This document shows, in pieces, positions 25,909 through 33,686 of a stretch of DNA of 64,000 nucleotides. The DNA is from CAVVNN01 sp963749605 (GTDB lineage: Bacteria > Actinomycetota > Thermoleophilia > Solirubrobacterales > 70-9). Numbering within the stretch: the first letter of the stretch is position 1; each line of letters starts with the position of its first letter. A model generated the notes under the pieces. The model had not been told where the DNA came from. It did no database searches and saw only the letters and a list, made by a program, of their open reading frames with translations. The position numbers and the translations under genes are program-made. The DNA is taken from contig CAVVNN010000002.1 in NCBI GenBank assembly GCA_963749605.1, positions 434,001-498,000 of the forward strand, given 5' to 3'.

Positions 25909-26337
25909 GTGGCCTACCTGATCGATACGGACGTCATCTCCGAGCTGCGCAAGGGCAGGCGCGCCGATCCCGCCGTCAGCTCTTGGTTCGCCGGCCTCGC
26001 CGAGGAGGACGTCTACCTCAGCGTGCTGACGCTGGGTGAGATCCGCAAGGGGATCGAGAGCATCCGACGGCGCGATCCCAAGGCCGGCGAAGCGCTGGAG
26101 AGCTGGCTGGGCCGGGTGTCCGAGGCGCACCGAGATCGGGTCTTGGACGTCGACCGCGCGATCGCCGAAGAGTGGGGACGACTGAACGTGCCCGACCCCC
26201 TCCCCGTGGTCGACGGCCTGCTCGCCGCGACGGCGAAGGTGACGGGCCTGACCCTCGCCACCCACAACACCGACGACATCGCGCGAAGCGGCGTCGAGTT
26301 CGTCGACCCGTTCAGCCCCCCGGCCGAGAAGGAGTAA
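25909..26337 (+). CDS. FitB/VapC-type PIN-domain toxin
   Basis: 142-residue PIN-domain ribonuclease. Metal-binding acidic residues are visible in YLIDTDVISELRKGR (near residue 6), LTLGEIRKGIE (near 45), and PLPVVDGLLAATAKVTGLTLATHNTDDI (near 100-120). GTG start at 25909. Toxin of the pair with the preceding gene. Confidence 0.9.
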   Translation: MAYLIDTDVISELRKGRRADPAVSSWFAGLAEEDVYLSVLTLGEIRKGIESIRRRDPKAGEALESWLGRVSEAHRDRVLDVDRAIAEEWGRLNVPDPLPVVDGLLAATAKVTGLTLATHNTDDIARSGVEFVDPFSPPAEKE

Positions 26338-26421
26338 CCGAGCCCTTGGGCTGGGACGCACGATCGCGTTGAAAGCAGTCAAGGATGGCGTTGGCGACGT
26401 CGTGAGATTCGGCACAGAAAC

Positions 26422-26443
26422 TGTGACACTGTGATAATGTGAC
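26422..26443 (+). promoter_or_regulatory. Promoter/operator of second TA pair
   Basis: Two direct TGTGAC repeats (26422-26427 and 26438-26443) around a GATAAT -10-like hexamer at 26433-26438. The antitoxin ATG is at 26447, so transcription would start at or next to it (leaderless), and a repressor on the repeats would cover the promoter. Confidence 0.45.
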
Positions 26444-26446
26444 CAC

Positions 26447-26686
26447 ATGAAGAACGTCACCGTCTCCATCCCCGACGACGTGTACCGGCTCGCCAGGGTC
26501 CGCGCCGCGGAAAGCGACAGCTCGGTCAGCGCCCTCGTCGCCGCCCATCTGCGCTCGCTTGACGATCGCGATGCCGAGTTCGAGCGGCTCGAGGCGCAGC
26601 AGCGAGCGATTCAGCAGCGGATCACTCGCTTCCGGGCGAGCGATCGTCTCTCGCGTGATGAGCTTCATGAGCGCACGGTTCGCTGA
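26447..26686 (+). CDS. RHH antitoxin (VapB-like)
   Basis: 79 residues: a CopG-type N-terminus (MKNVTVSIPDDVYRLARVRAA, then SSVSALVAAHLRSL) and a charged, glutamine-rich C-terminal segment (AEFERLEAQQRAIQQRITRF) that would wrap the toxin. It overlaps the toxin gene. Confidence 0.85.
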   Translation: MKNVTVSIPDDVYRLARVRAAESDSSVSALVAAHLRSLDDRDAEFERLEAQQRAIQQRITRFRASDRLSRDELHERTVR

Positions 26687-27128
26687 CAGCAACATCTTGC
26701 TTTACGCGATTTCGCGAGCCCCAGAGGAGCGTGCCAAAGCCGAGCGGGCGAACGCACTGCTCGCCGAGCGTGATCTGGCGCTCTCGGTTCAGGTTCTGCA
26801 GGAGTTCTACGTGCAGGCGACACGGGAGAGCCGGCCGGATCCGATTTCTCATCAGGATGCGCTTGAGCTGGTCGGGTCGTTTCGCCGCTTCCCCGTGTTG
26901 CCGCTGACTGCGGATCTCGTCGAGGCCGCGATGGCGACACGCGCTCGCTTTCAGATCTCCTACTGGGACGCGGCGATCCTCGAGGCCGCCCGCTCCCTCG
27001 GCTGCGACACGGTCCTCTCCGAGGACCTCTCCGATGGCCAGGACTACGACGGCGTCACGGTGCACGACCCCTTCGGCGCCGAACCCGACGAGGCGAGCGT
27101 CCAGCCGTCACCCGCGCCGGAGGGTTGA
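26667..27128 (+). CDS. PIN-domain toxin (VapC-like)
   Basis: 153 residues starting at ATG 26667 (ATG 26658 is also possible). PIN landmarks: ARFADSNILLYAIS, LSVQVLQEFYVQATR, FQISYWDAAILEAARSLGCD and VLSEDLSDGQDYDGV, carrying the expected acidic residues. Overlaps its antitoxin by 20 bp in another frame. Confidence 0.88.
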   Translation: MSARFADSNILLYAISRAPEERAKAERANALLAERDLALSVQVLQEFYVQATRESRPDPISHQDALELVGSFRRFPVLPLTADLVEAAMATRARFQISYWDAAILEAARSLGCDTVLSEDLSDGQDYDGVTVHDPFGAEPDEASVQPSPAPEG

Positions 27129-27310
27129 TCTATCCGTCAAGCGCAGCTCGCCGAGATGGCGGGGCGCCTTTACTTGCAGTTCCGGCACATTCAGCGCGCC
27201 ACAGACAACACGTTTCCTCCTAGCCTGCCATCATCGTGCCGGCTGTAGCAAACCGGCCTCACCCTGAGCACGGGGTCGAAGAGTGCTGAGACGGCTCGGT
27301 GTGCGGATGG

Positions 27311-27405
27311 CAAGCCGAAACGACCAGGAACTTTCTTCAAGGCGGTTCCGCGGAACCGCCCCCGGCTACTGCGGGCCAGTTACACCACTTCTACCGACGT
27401 GACCC
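27311..27405. repeat. 95-bp direct repeat, copy 1
   Basis: Nearly identical to 27923-28016 (one substitution and one C more or less). Centre contains a 20-bp perfect palindrome (ggcggttccg and its complement, 27341-27360). The two copies flank the gene at 27440-27850. The rest of 27129-27440 holds no gene I can support. Confidence 0.92.
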
Positions 27406-27439
27406 TGGAGCGACCAACTGCTGGCACGGTTGGAGTCTT

Positions 27440-27850
27440 TCAGCGCCCTGAGACAGATCGCTCGTCCGCGCTACTGATCTGCCAACGAACACCGGGCCCA
27501 AACTCCAAAAGGACACCGCCGGGAGTGATCAGCTCCCAATTGGGCGGGTCGTCGCTCGCCTCCTGCGCAGCGGGCTTCACATCGAGCACAGAGCCATCGG
27601 AGAGCTTGCAGCGCAGCTCGCCGGTCTCTTCATCGATGTCGGCATCGTCGATCGTACGTCCGAGCAACTCGGCCGGATCGGACGGCGACCACTCGGCGTC
27701 CTGAGTCGCCAAACGCCAGAGATCTCCGCGCGGGTCGCGGATCTCAACATGAAGCACGTCTGGATAGGCGACGCGGGCATCGACAATCGCCCCACGCATT
27801 GAGCGCAGAATATTCCGAGGCGAAGCATCAAGCGCTAGGAGAGTGGCCAT
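27440..27850 (-). CDS. Hypothetical protein, 136 aa, bracketed by direct repeats
   Basis: Soluble protein with RGAIVDARVAYPDVLHVEIRD, GDLWRLATQDAEW, LGRTIDDADIDEETGELRC and PNWELITPGGVLLEFGPG, all suggestive of a small beta-rich fold. ATG 27850 is chosen over an upstream ATG at 27862 because GGAGGGG sits just before it. Family not recognised. It lies between two 95-bp repeats and may have been acquired as a unit. Confidence 0.65.
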   Translation of the reverse strand: MATLLALDASPRNILRSMRGAIVDARVAYPDVLHVEIRDPRGDLWRLATQDAEWSPSDPAELLGRTIDDADIDEETGELRCKLSDGSVLDVKPAAQEASDDPPNWELITPGGVLLEFGPGVRWQISSADERSVSGR

Positions 27851-27922
27851 CAGCCCCTCCATTGTCGCAGCCAGGCTGGACCAGGCCCGGTAGTGAGATA
27901 CCCGTCACGCTTCGTAGAGCGT

Positions 27923-28016
27923 CAAGCCGAAACGACCAGGATCTTTCTTCAAGGCGGTTCCGCGGAACCGCCCCGGCTACTGCGGGCCAGTTACACCACT
28001 TCTACCGACGTGACCC
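27923..28016. repeat. 95-bp direct repeat, copy 2
   Basis: Second copy of the repeat at 27311-27405, same orientation, with the same internal palindrome (27953-27972). Just upstream, 27877-27892 matches the last bases of the small-protein gene ending at 25581 (gaccaggcccggtag), a sign of local duplication. Confidence 0.92.
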
Positions 28017-28133
28017 GGGATTCGGCGCGATGGCGACATTTACCCCGCTATAGGTGGGTAAAAGCGACCATCGCGCCCCGCGCGGGTCAGGCAGGGGGAG
28101 AGATCAACATTCCCACGGCTTAGAAGGGCATCA

Positions 28134-28346
28134 ATGGGCCTCGTCCTTGGCGGCATCCTCACCGACGCGCTCTCTGGCGCGGTCGCTCTGCTGATCGGCT
28201 CCACCGGACTCATCGGTGGCGCGGCGCGCTACACAGCTGTTCTTGCTGGTCGCACAGAACGCGAGATTGAGCGCGCTACCGCGTTCGGGTTCTTCCTCGG
28301 CTTCGGCTTTGGAGCTATGGCCCTCGTGATCGAAGCTGTGACGTGA
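28134..28346 (+). CDS. Small two-helix membrane protein, 70 aa
   Basis: Two hydrophobic helices (GAVALLIGSTGLIGGAARYTA and FGFFLGFGFGAMALVIEAV) joined by a charged loop AGRTEREIERA. AAGGG ribosome site precedes ATG 28134. Overlaps the next small membrane gene by a GTGA, so they are coupled. Function unknown. Confidence 0.55.
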   Translation: MGLVLGGILTDALSGAVALLIGSTGLIGGAARYTAVLAGRTEREIERATAFGFFLGFGFGAMALVIEAVT

Positions 28347-28585
28347 CTTACACTTTCCTTATGGCACTCCGCATCGCGCTATTTACCCTTCCCCTCGCAG
28401 CCGTCGCTGCGCTGGTGCTCCTACTGAACGGACTCGATGCAGGCGCCGCCATTTCCGTCGCCGCCATCGGCTTGGTCGCGGTCGTGAGCGGCGTCGCCCT
28501 CGGCTACTTTGCCGACCGGCTTCCAGAGCTTCCACGAGCTCGTCGCCCGCATCGGCTGGCGGACGCCCACAACCGCCGCCGCTGA
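28343..28585 (+). CDS. Small two-helix membrane protein, 80 aa
   Basis: Two hydrophobic helices (IALFTLPLAAVAALVLLLNG and ISVAAIGLVAVVSGVALGYF) and an arginine-rich cytoplasmic tail. GTG 28343 overlaps the preceding stop; ATG 28361 is an alternative start. Function unknown, presumably acting with its neighbour. Confidence 0.5.
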   Translation: MTYTFLMALRIALFTLPLAAVAALVLLLNGLDAGAAISVAAIGLVAVVSGVALGYFADRLPELPRARRPHRLADAHNRRR

Positions 28586-28656
28586 CACGCGCCGCAGAGC
28601 GGATGTGCCCGTGCTTTCGCCCGGGCCGCAGCTCGCGAGGTGCCGCCCACGCCGGC

Positions 28657-29049
28657 TCAGGCCGCGGCGAGCGTCGGAACAGGCGCGACCTCGCGCTCGG
28701 GCTCCTCGTCGGGAACCTGACGCTCGATGCCGATCAACAGCTCCTCGTCCAGCACGGCGAGAATGCGCTTGAGCACCGGGATCGTCGGGATATGGTCGCC
28801 ACCCTCGACCTTGGAGATGAAGGAGTGCGAAGTTTCCGCCCGCTCAGCGACCTCCTGCTGGGTCAGGTCCAGCTCGTAGCGGCGCTCCCGAATGTGAGCG
28901 GCAATCCAATTCTTCTCGCGCAGGGCGCGGATTTCGGCGTACTCCTCGCGGGCCTCCCGGTACTCCTCGCTGCGCCGGGCACGGCCCTGTGCTGCCTTGG
29001 CGGCTGGCTTTCCCTTCGGGCTGACGCGACTGTTGGCTTTTGCACTCAT
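28657..29049 (-). CDS. XRE-family helix-turn-helix regulator
   Basis: 130 residues. A lysine/alanine-rich N-terminus precedes the helix-turn-helix (LDLTQQEVAERAETSHSFIS, KVEGGDHIPTIPVLKRI). Antitoxins of the HigA type look similar but no toxin gene is adjacent. ATG 29049 coincides with the predicted transcription start of the promoter at 29057-29084, supporting a leaderless message and this start over one 34 codons upstream. Confidence 0.8.
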   Translation of the reverse strand: MSAKANSRVSPKGKPAAKAAQGRARRSEEYREAREEYAEIRALREKNWIAAHIRERRYELDLTQQEVAERAETSHSFISKVEGGDHIPTIPVLKRILAVLDEELLIGIERQVPDEEPEREVAPVPTLAAA

Positions 29050-29056
29050 GGCGGCG

Positions 29057-29084
29057 AATTTACCTAAATAGATAAATGAGTCAA
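29057..29084 (-). promoter_or_regulatory. Sigma-70-like promoter for the XRE gene
   Basis: On the minus strand TTGACT (29084-29079), 16-bp spacer, TAAATT (29062-29057), followed 7 bp later by the ATG. The AT-rich block stands out from its GC-rich surroundings. Confidence 0.65.
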
Positions 29085-29089
29085 CCTCT

Positions 29090-29383
29090 TCATCGGTTGC
29101 TGGGTGGCGCGTCTTTACCGACTGCTCGCGGCGGTACTCGTCGCACGGCATCCATCCGTCGCTTGAAGGGCCGCGGGCGATCGTCCGATGCAGCGGGGAG
29201 AGTGACCCTGGAGGGACTCCCCCGATGCCGGTGGGTCAGCTCCCGTTCCGCGAGCCGCTTCGCCTGCGACAGCTGCGCTACTTCTTCGGGGCTGAGGGCT
29301 TCGGCGTCGGAGGCACGAGCTTCGTAGGCGCCGGTGGATTCGTCGGAGTCCTCAGGGTAGTCGCCACTTGATGGCGCTATCAT
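29090..29383 (-). CDS. Uncertain small ORF inside repeat R1
   Basis: 97 codons; the N-terminal half (DSDESTGAYEARASDAEAL, SPEEVAQLSQAKRLAERELT) looks like a real helical peptide and recurs in the second copy of the repeat (30144-30332), while the C-terminal half looks like readthrough. Possibly the remnant of an antitoxin. Low confidence that it is expressed. Confidence 0.25.
   Translation of the reverse strand: MIAPSSGDYPEDSDESTGAYEARASDAEALSPEEVAQLSQAKRLAERELTHRHRGSPSRVTLPAASDDRPRPFKRRMDAVRRVPPRAVGKDAPPSNR
29168..29357. repeat. Dispersed repeat, copy R1
   Basis: About 190 bp closely similar to 30144-30332. The core gatcgtccgatgcagcgg...gagagtgacc is present a third time at about 30905-30932. 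Function unknown. Confidence 0.85.
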
Positions 29384-29392
29384 CTGTCCACG

Positions 29393-29626
29393 ATGACCGC
29401 CACCGCCACCATCCGCGTCCCCCGCGAGACCCGTGATCGCCTCGCCGCCCGTGCCCGCGAGCGCGGCGTCTCGCTCTCCTCCCTGCTCACCGAGTTCGCC
29501 CGCCGCGCCGAGCGGGCCGAGGCCCTGCGCTCCGAGCGCGAGGTGACCCGCGCCGAGGCCGACGACCCGGCGGCCCTGGCCGAGATCGGGCTATGGGAGG
29601 CGACGCTCGGTGATGGGATCGACTGA
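29393..29626 (+). CDS. RHH antitoxin of MazF-type pair
   Basis: 77 residues with a CopG-like N-terminus (TATIRVPRETRDRLAARARE, GVSLSSLLTEFARRAERAE) and an acidic C-terminal tail that would mask the toxin. A TATCAT -10-like hexamer at 29378-29383 lies 10 bp before the ATG, again suggesting a very short or absent leader. Overlaps the toxin gene by 17 bp. Confidence 0.85.
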   Translation: MTATATIRVPRETRDRLAARARERGVSLSSLLTEFARRAERAEALRSEREVTRAEADDPAALAEIGLWEATLGDGID

Positions 29627-29969
29627 GCCGCGCCGCGGCGAGATCTGGCTCGTCTCATTCGGCGCTGCTCGCCGCGGCGAGCCCGGCAAGAACCGGCCGG
29701 CGATCGTCGTCTCAGTCGACGACCTGCTCGTCGGCGCCGACCACGAGCTGATCGCCGTCGTCCCGCTCTCCAGCTCCCTTCCTCGCTCGGCGCTGCGACC
29801 CCAGCTCGGCCCTGAGACCGGGATCGACGCGGATTCCGTCGCGATTCCGCGCGGGATTCGCGGGGTCGCCCGCCGGCGCCTCCTGCGCCGCCTCGGCACG
29901 GCCCGCCCGGAGACGATGGTCGAAATCGGGCAGTCCCTTGCGACGATCCTCGGCCTCGAGCTCGCCTGA
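29610..29969 (+). CDS. MazF/PemK-type toxin
   Basis: 119-residue sequence-specific mRNA interferase of the MazF/PemK barrel. Signature opening PRRGEIWLVSFGA, GEPGKNRPAIVVSVDDL, IAVVPLSSSLPRS, and the later DSVAIPRGIRGVARRRLLRR. GTG 29610 or ATG 29613, 9-12 nt after GGGAGG. Confidence 0.9.
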   Translation: MMGSTEPRRGEIWLVSFGAARRGEPGKNRPAIVVSVDDLLVGADHELIAVVPLSSSLPRSALRPQLGPETGIDADSVAIPRGIRGVARRRLLRRLGTARPETMVEIGQSLATILGLELA

Positions 29970-30085
29970 GCAAGCGCTGCGCCCGAGAGCGCCGTCTTCG
30001 CCCCTTCGTGGCTTGAACAGCAACTGCGGCGTTTGCCTGTCAAGGATCACGACAATTCCTGCCGCGCGCGGTCGAAGCTCAGGCG

Positions 30086-30332
30086 CCAGCTGGCGCAGCC
30101 CGCGAGGTAGGAAAAACGGCGGAGATTGCGCGGTTTCGCTTGCGGGCCGCTGGCGATCGTCCGATGCAGCGGAGAGAGTGACCTGGGAGGACTCCCCCGA
30201 TGCTGGTGGGTCAGCTCCCGTTCCGCGAGCCGCTTCGCCTGCGACAGTTGCGCTACTTCTTCGGGGCTGGGGGCTTTGGTGTCAGAGGCACGAGCTTCGT
30301 AGGCGCCGGTGGATTCGTCGGAGTCTTCAGGG
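30086..30332. repeat. Dispersed repeat, copy R2
   Basis: Its 3' part (from 30144) matches R1 and its 5' part (30086-30205) matches R3 at 30837-30955, so R2 links the two. The block 29970-30363 has no gene I can support; a plus-strand ORF at 30200-30439 is repeat-derived. Confidence 0.85.
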
Positions 30333-30515
30333 CGCTCAAGGCACCCTCCCGAAGGCGCTTGTTGTCAGACTTGCTCATGATCAACAGGGTACCGGGCCCT
30401 TCGGGAGCTCATACCGACTTCGTGTCGCCTTCGAAGTGAATCGGCGCGGCCGTCTCGTTGAGAGGCACCCCGGGGGGCGGGGGATCGGGTGGCACTGGTT
30501 TCGGAAAGTCGGGCA

Positions 30516-30771
30516 TCAGAAAGTCACCTCAACGATAAGGGTACCGAGCGCTGCGGCGACTGACAGGAGACCGACGAGGAACAGCAGGCTTGCCCAGCGC
30601 AGCGTGGCAGCGGCTTTGTCGCCCGCCCTCGTGGTGTAGTCGATCGAGATCAGGAGTCCGTTGATCGTTCAGATCGTCGAGCAACGCCTCCGCTTGCAGC
30701 ACGTACCAGGCGATTGCCTCCCGATTTGGCTCTCTGGGTGGCTGTGAAGCAGCCTCGCTCTTCCCCGTCAC
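30516..30771 (-). pseudogene. Small membrane protein, frameshifted
   Basis: GTG 30771 opens TGKSEAASQPPREPNREAIA, WYVLQAEALLDDLN; after one indel near 30665 the frame continues LLISIDYTTRAGDKAAATLR, WASLLFLVGLLSVAAALGTL and ends VEVTF at 30516. Corrected, it would be an ~84-residue protein with one membrane helix. A 50-codon proline-rich ORF begins at 30516, overlapping the stop, but I do not rate it as a gene. Confidence 0.45.
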
Positions 30772-30836
30772 TCACTGTCAAGTGTTTGGGGGCCAAGAGT
30801 CTCCCCCGGATGAACACTCGGCGCCGAGCCACTCGT

Positions 30837-30955
30837 CCAGCTGGCGCTGCCCGCGAGGTAGGAAAAACGGCGGAGATTGGGCGGTTTTGCTTGCGGACCG
30901 CTGGCGATCGTCCGATGCAGCGGAGAGAGTGACCCTGGGAGGACTTCCCCGATGA
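30837..30955. repeat. Dispersed repeat, copy R3
   Basis: About 119 bp matching 30086-30205 with few differences (starts ccagctggcg, contains gaggtaggaaaaacggcgga). The stretch 30772-31138 holds this repeat and the first part of the duplicated block below, but no gene. Confidence 0.85.
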
Positions 30956-31060
30956 CGATGCCGTTGGCGATATCCCTGTTCGCCTGGATCGGGTTGCTGC
31001 CAGGCCTGGTGGTTGCGCTGCGGCTGCGCAGGGCGGCCGCCGCCGGCCCTGCCGCGCAGG

Positions 31061-31276
31061 CCCCCGCCGCCGCGGTTGGAATTTCGGCCCATCCGCATCA
31101 ATGCAGGGCTGCCCGGCGCGTTCGGTGTGAGGCAGCCCATGTCGACTCACGATGCGCTAGACATAGAATCGGCCACGCTTCCGGGGGACGCGCGAAGCGG
31201 CACTGAGCCATCCGGCGCAGTCGAGTCGGCACGGGCCGCCACCACTTGGCGCGAGCGGCGGTTCCCGGGGGTCGAC
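31061..31276. repeat. 216-bp duplication, copy 1
   Basis: Colinear and nearly identical with 33471-33686 (offset exactly 2410 bp). It includes 78 bp upstream of a start codon and the first codons of the sugar-transferase gene. Confidence 0.92.
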
Positions 31277-31453
31277 AAGCCGCCGCGACAGCCGGCCAAG
31301 CGCAACGGCAAGGCCGGCGCCAACGGCGACGCCGCTGCCGCCGAGGGCGACTTCACCGCCGCCTCCGCCACCCGCGACGCCGTCTACCGCCGCCTGCTCG
31401 TGAAGATCCTGCTGCGCACGGTGCCGTTTGTGGTGGGGCAGCGCGGGCTCTGA
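31139..31453 (+). pseudogene. Internally deleted copy of the sugar transferase
   Basis: A 104-codon in-frame ORF whose first ~80 residues (MSTHDALDIESATLPGDARS to SRDAVYRRLL-like end) match the N-terminus of the transferase at 33550, and whose last 17 (VKILLRTVPFVVGQRGL) match its C-terminus. About 1.26 kb of the middle, including all membrane helices and the catalytic domain, is missing. It cannot have transferase activity. Confidence 0.85.
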
Positions 31454-31479
31454 CGGCCTGGCAGAAACGAGCACGCCGC

Positions 31480-32622
31480 CTACTTCGGCAACGCGGAGTC
31501 GTGGGATTCGTCCAGGGCAGCGGCGAGCTCCTCGGCTCGCTCGTCGGCGAACCGCTGGAGTCCGGCACTGAGCTGCTCGACGCTTGGCAGCCGCTCCTCC
31601 AGCTCCGGCGGCAGCTCTTCGGTGAGCGTGGTGCGGTCGACGGTGTAGGTCGAGACTCCGATCGGGCTCTCGACGCGACGCAGGGCATACTCGACAACCT
31701 GGCGGTTGCGCCCGGTGCAGAGCAGGATCCCGATCGTCTCCCTGTGGTGGGGTAGGCGGATCTTGTCGTCGACTGCGTTCAGGTAGAAGTTCAGCTTGCC
31801 CGCGTACTCGGCCTTGAACTTGCCGATCTTCAGCTCGACCACCACGTAGCGCAGCAGATCGACGTGGAAGAACAGGAGATCGATGAAGAACTCATCCCCA
31901 CCGACCTCCAGCCGTTTGTGCCGTCCGGCGAAGGTCAGCCCGCCGCCCAGCTCGAGCATGAACTTGACGATGTCGGCAAGCAGCGCCTCTTCGAGGTCGC
32001 GCTCCTCGGCGATCCGCTCGCCGGGCAGGAAGGAGAGGTCGTAGGGGTCGCGGAGCATCTCCTGGGCAAGCTCGGAGTCCGGCGTTGGAAGCGTGCCGGC
32101 GAAGTTCGTCGTGGCCTTCCCCTGGCGAAGGTGCAGCTGCGTGGCGATCTGGTGTTCGAGGACGTTCCGCGACCAGCCCTCGACAGCCGCGCGTTCCGCG
32201 TACCAGAGCCGAATCGCTGGGTCCTTGAGCTTGTCGAGGAGGACCATGTTGTGGCCCCAGGGAATTTGTGCAGCAGCCTGCTGCACAATTGGTCTGTCTC
32301 CCCACGCTCCAGCGAATGCACGCATGTACTGAATGTTGCGAACCGAAAACCCCCGGTGCCCCTCCCCCTTGAGGTCACGGGCCAGCTGGTCGATCACCTT
32401 GGCGCCCCAGCCACGCTCCTCCTGGCGACGCAGGATCTCCCGCCCGATCTGCCAGTAGAGCTCGATCAGCTCGCGGTTGACTGACAGCGCGGCCCTCGCG
32501 CGCGACGCCGCGATGCGCCGCCGCACCTCGGCAAGCAGCTCCGCGTAGGCCGCCGAGCTGGCCAGCTCCGCACCGGCCTTCTCGACGCGCTGCGCCGCCT
32601 GGGTCTCTCCACTCGCGCTCAT
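31480..32622 (-). CDS. YhcG/DUF1016 PD-(D/E)XK nuclease-domain protein
   Basis: 380 residues. N-terminal DUF1016_N part (NRELIELYWQIGREILRRQ, ARDLKGEGHRGFSVRNIQYM) and C-terminal nuclease part (FAGRHKRLEVGGDEFFIDLL, FFHVDLLRYVVVELKIGKFK) with the D...ExK-type residues D (FFIDLLFF) and E-L-K. The family is widespread in mobile islands and occurs near restriction-modification genes; function is not settled. ATG 32622 (MSASGETQ) is chosen; the longer frame is untranslated leader. Confidence 0.9.
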   Translation of the reverse strand: MSASGETQAAQRVEKAGAELASSAAYAELLAEVRRRIAASRARAALSVNRELIELYWQIGREILRRQEERGWGAKVIDQLARDLKGEGHRGFSVRNIQYMRAFAGAWGDRPIVQQAAAQIPWGHNMVLLDKLKDPAIRLWYAERAAVEGWSRNVLEHQIATQLHLRQGKATTNFAGTLPTPDSELAQEMLRDPYDLSFLPGERIAEERDLEEALLADIVKFMLELGGGLTFAGRHKRLEVGGDEFFIDLLFFHVDLLRYVVVELKIGKFKAEYAGKLNFYLNAVDDKIRLPHHRETIGILLCTGRNRQVVEYALRRVESPIGVSTYTVDRTTLTEELPPELEERLPSVEQLSAGLQRFADERAEELAAALDESHDSALPK

Positions 32623-32703
32623 GCTCAGCCGAGTGTAGACAACAAGTTGCAAAAGGGTACAAGTGGGTAACGGAACTGTAAAAAAAATCTGCCGGCGGGT
32701 TGC

Positions 32704-32806
32704 GATCCCGCCCTGGAGCGGGAGGCCGAGCGCCAGCACGCCTCCGTCGCCCAAGTCCTCACCCACGCCGTCTTCGTCTACCTGGCTGACCTCGACAAGA
32801 CGACCG
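32704..32806 (+). pseudogene. C-terminal fragment of type A small protein
   Basis: Reads DPALEREAERQHASVAQVLT followed by HAVFVYLADLDKT, clearly the C-terminal half of the family at 22003 and 25267. There is no start, no N-terminal half and no sigma factor next to it, so it is a leftover of a third module. Confidence 0.7.
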
Positions 32807-32814
32807 CAGTTCGG

Positions 32815-33363
32815 TCAGAGGGGATAGGCGCGACGCATGAAGCGATCGAACTGAGGCACGGTGAACGCCGCGAGGCCGTGGCCCGGTGTGAACAGCAGCC
32901 CCTTCTCGATCAGCCGTGATCGGGTTGGACCCATCTGCTCGGAGGTCCGCCCTAACTGGCCCGCCACGCTCTTGGCCTGCTGGGGGCCCGGTCCCAGCTC
33001 CGCCATAGCTCGCATGTAGCGGAGCTCCAACTCGGTGGTGCGCTCGGCTCGCACTCGGAAGAAGCCGCCGTCGAGCTTTGCCTCGACCGCCTCGCGCGCG
33101 TCGGCGACATCCGAGCGGCGGTGATGGGCGAGGCCCCGGCCTGGTTCGGCGAAGACCGTTGTCCGTACTCCTGTAGAAAGTACGAACAGCCCTCGGTGTA
33201 GTCGTGACTTCGCCTCTCCTGCGAGGCGCGGCAGCTGCGGCAGGCCGGCCCCGACCAGGGTGATCGGGAGCTGGCGCTGGACCGTCTTGTGGAGCGCGGC
33301 GATCAGCGCCTCCAGCTCTGGCGTCGTCAGGAAATGCACCTCGTCGATGAGGAAGACGACTCC
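32815..33363 (-). pseudogene. AAA ATPase, truncated and internally deleted
   Basis: The surviving N-terminal sequence VVFLIDEVHFLTTPELEALI is a Walker B region followed by sensor-type PITLVGAGLPQLPRLAGEAK; the Walker A half is missing. After a damaged middle (DYTEG...YFLQEYG visible in another frame near 33170) the C-terminal winged-helix part is intact (RAMAELGPGPQQAKSVAGQL, GLLFTPGHGLAAFTVPQFDR). DNA just upstream (33364-33440) is AT-rich and unrelated. Broken member of the archaeal-type ATP-binding family. Confidence 0.8.
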
Positions 33364-33470
33364 GTCTTACCGAGCTATGCCAGGCTTATCAAGATCTGAT
33401 AAAGCATGAATAGATCAGAAAACTAGTGATCTTGAAATTCGGGCTTGACTGGGCCGCCGCGCCGGCAGCC

Positions 33471-33686
33471 GCCCCCGCCGCCGCGGTTGGAATTTCGGCC
33501 CATCCGCATCAATGCAGGGCTGCCCGGCGCGTTCGGTGTGAGGCGACCCATGTCGACTCACGATGCGCTAGACATAGAATCGGCCACGCTTCCGGGGGAC
33601 GCGCGAAGCGGCACTGAGCCATCCGGCGCAGTCGAGTCGGCACGGGCCGCCACCACTTGGCGCCAGCGGCGGTTCCCGGGGATCGA
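33471..33686. repeat. 216-bp duplication, copy 2
   Basis: Second copy of 31061-31276, carrying the presumed promoter region and first codons of the full-length sugar transferase. Confidence 0.92.

Noticed and set aside
30200..30439. 79-codon plus-strand ORF
   Set aside because: It lies entirely in repeat R2 and the matching R1 copy does not preserve it; Gly/Phe/Arg-rich shadow.
29160..30955. Riboswitch-like RNA (for example glycine type) in the dispersed repeat core
   Set aside because: I could not fold the core into any known aptamer or place it consistently before coding genes; kept only as an unexplained repeat.
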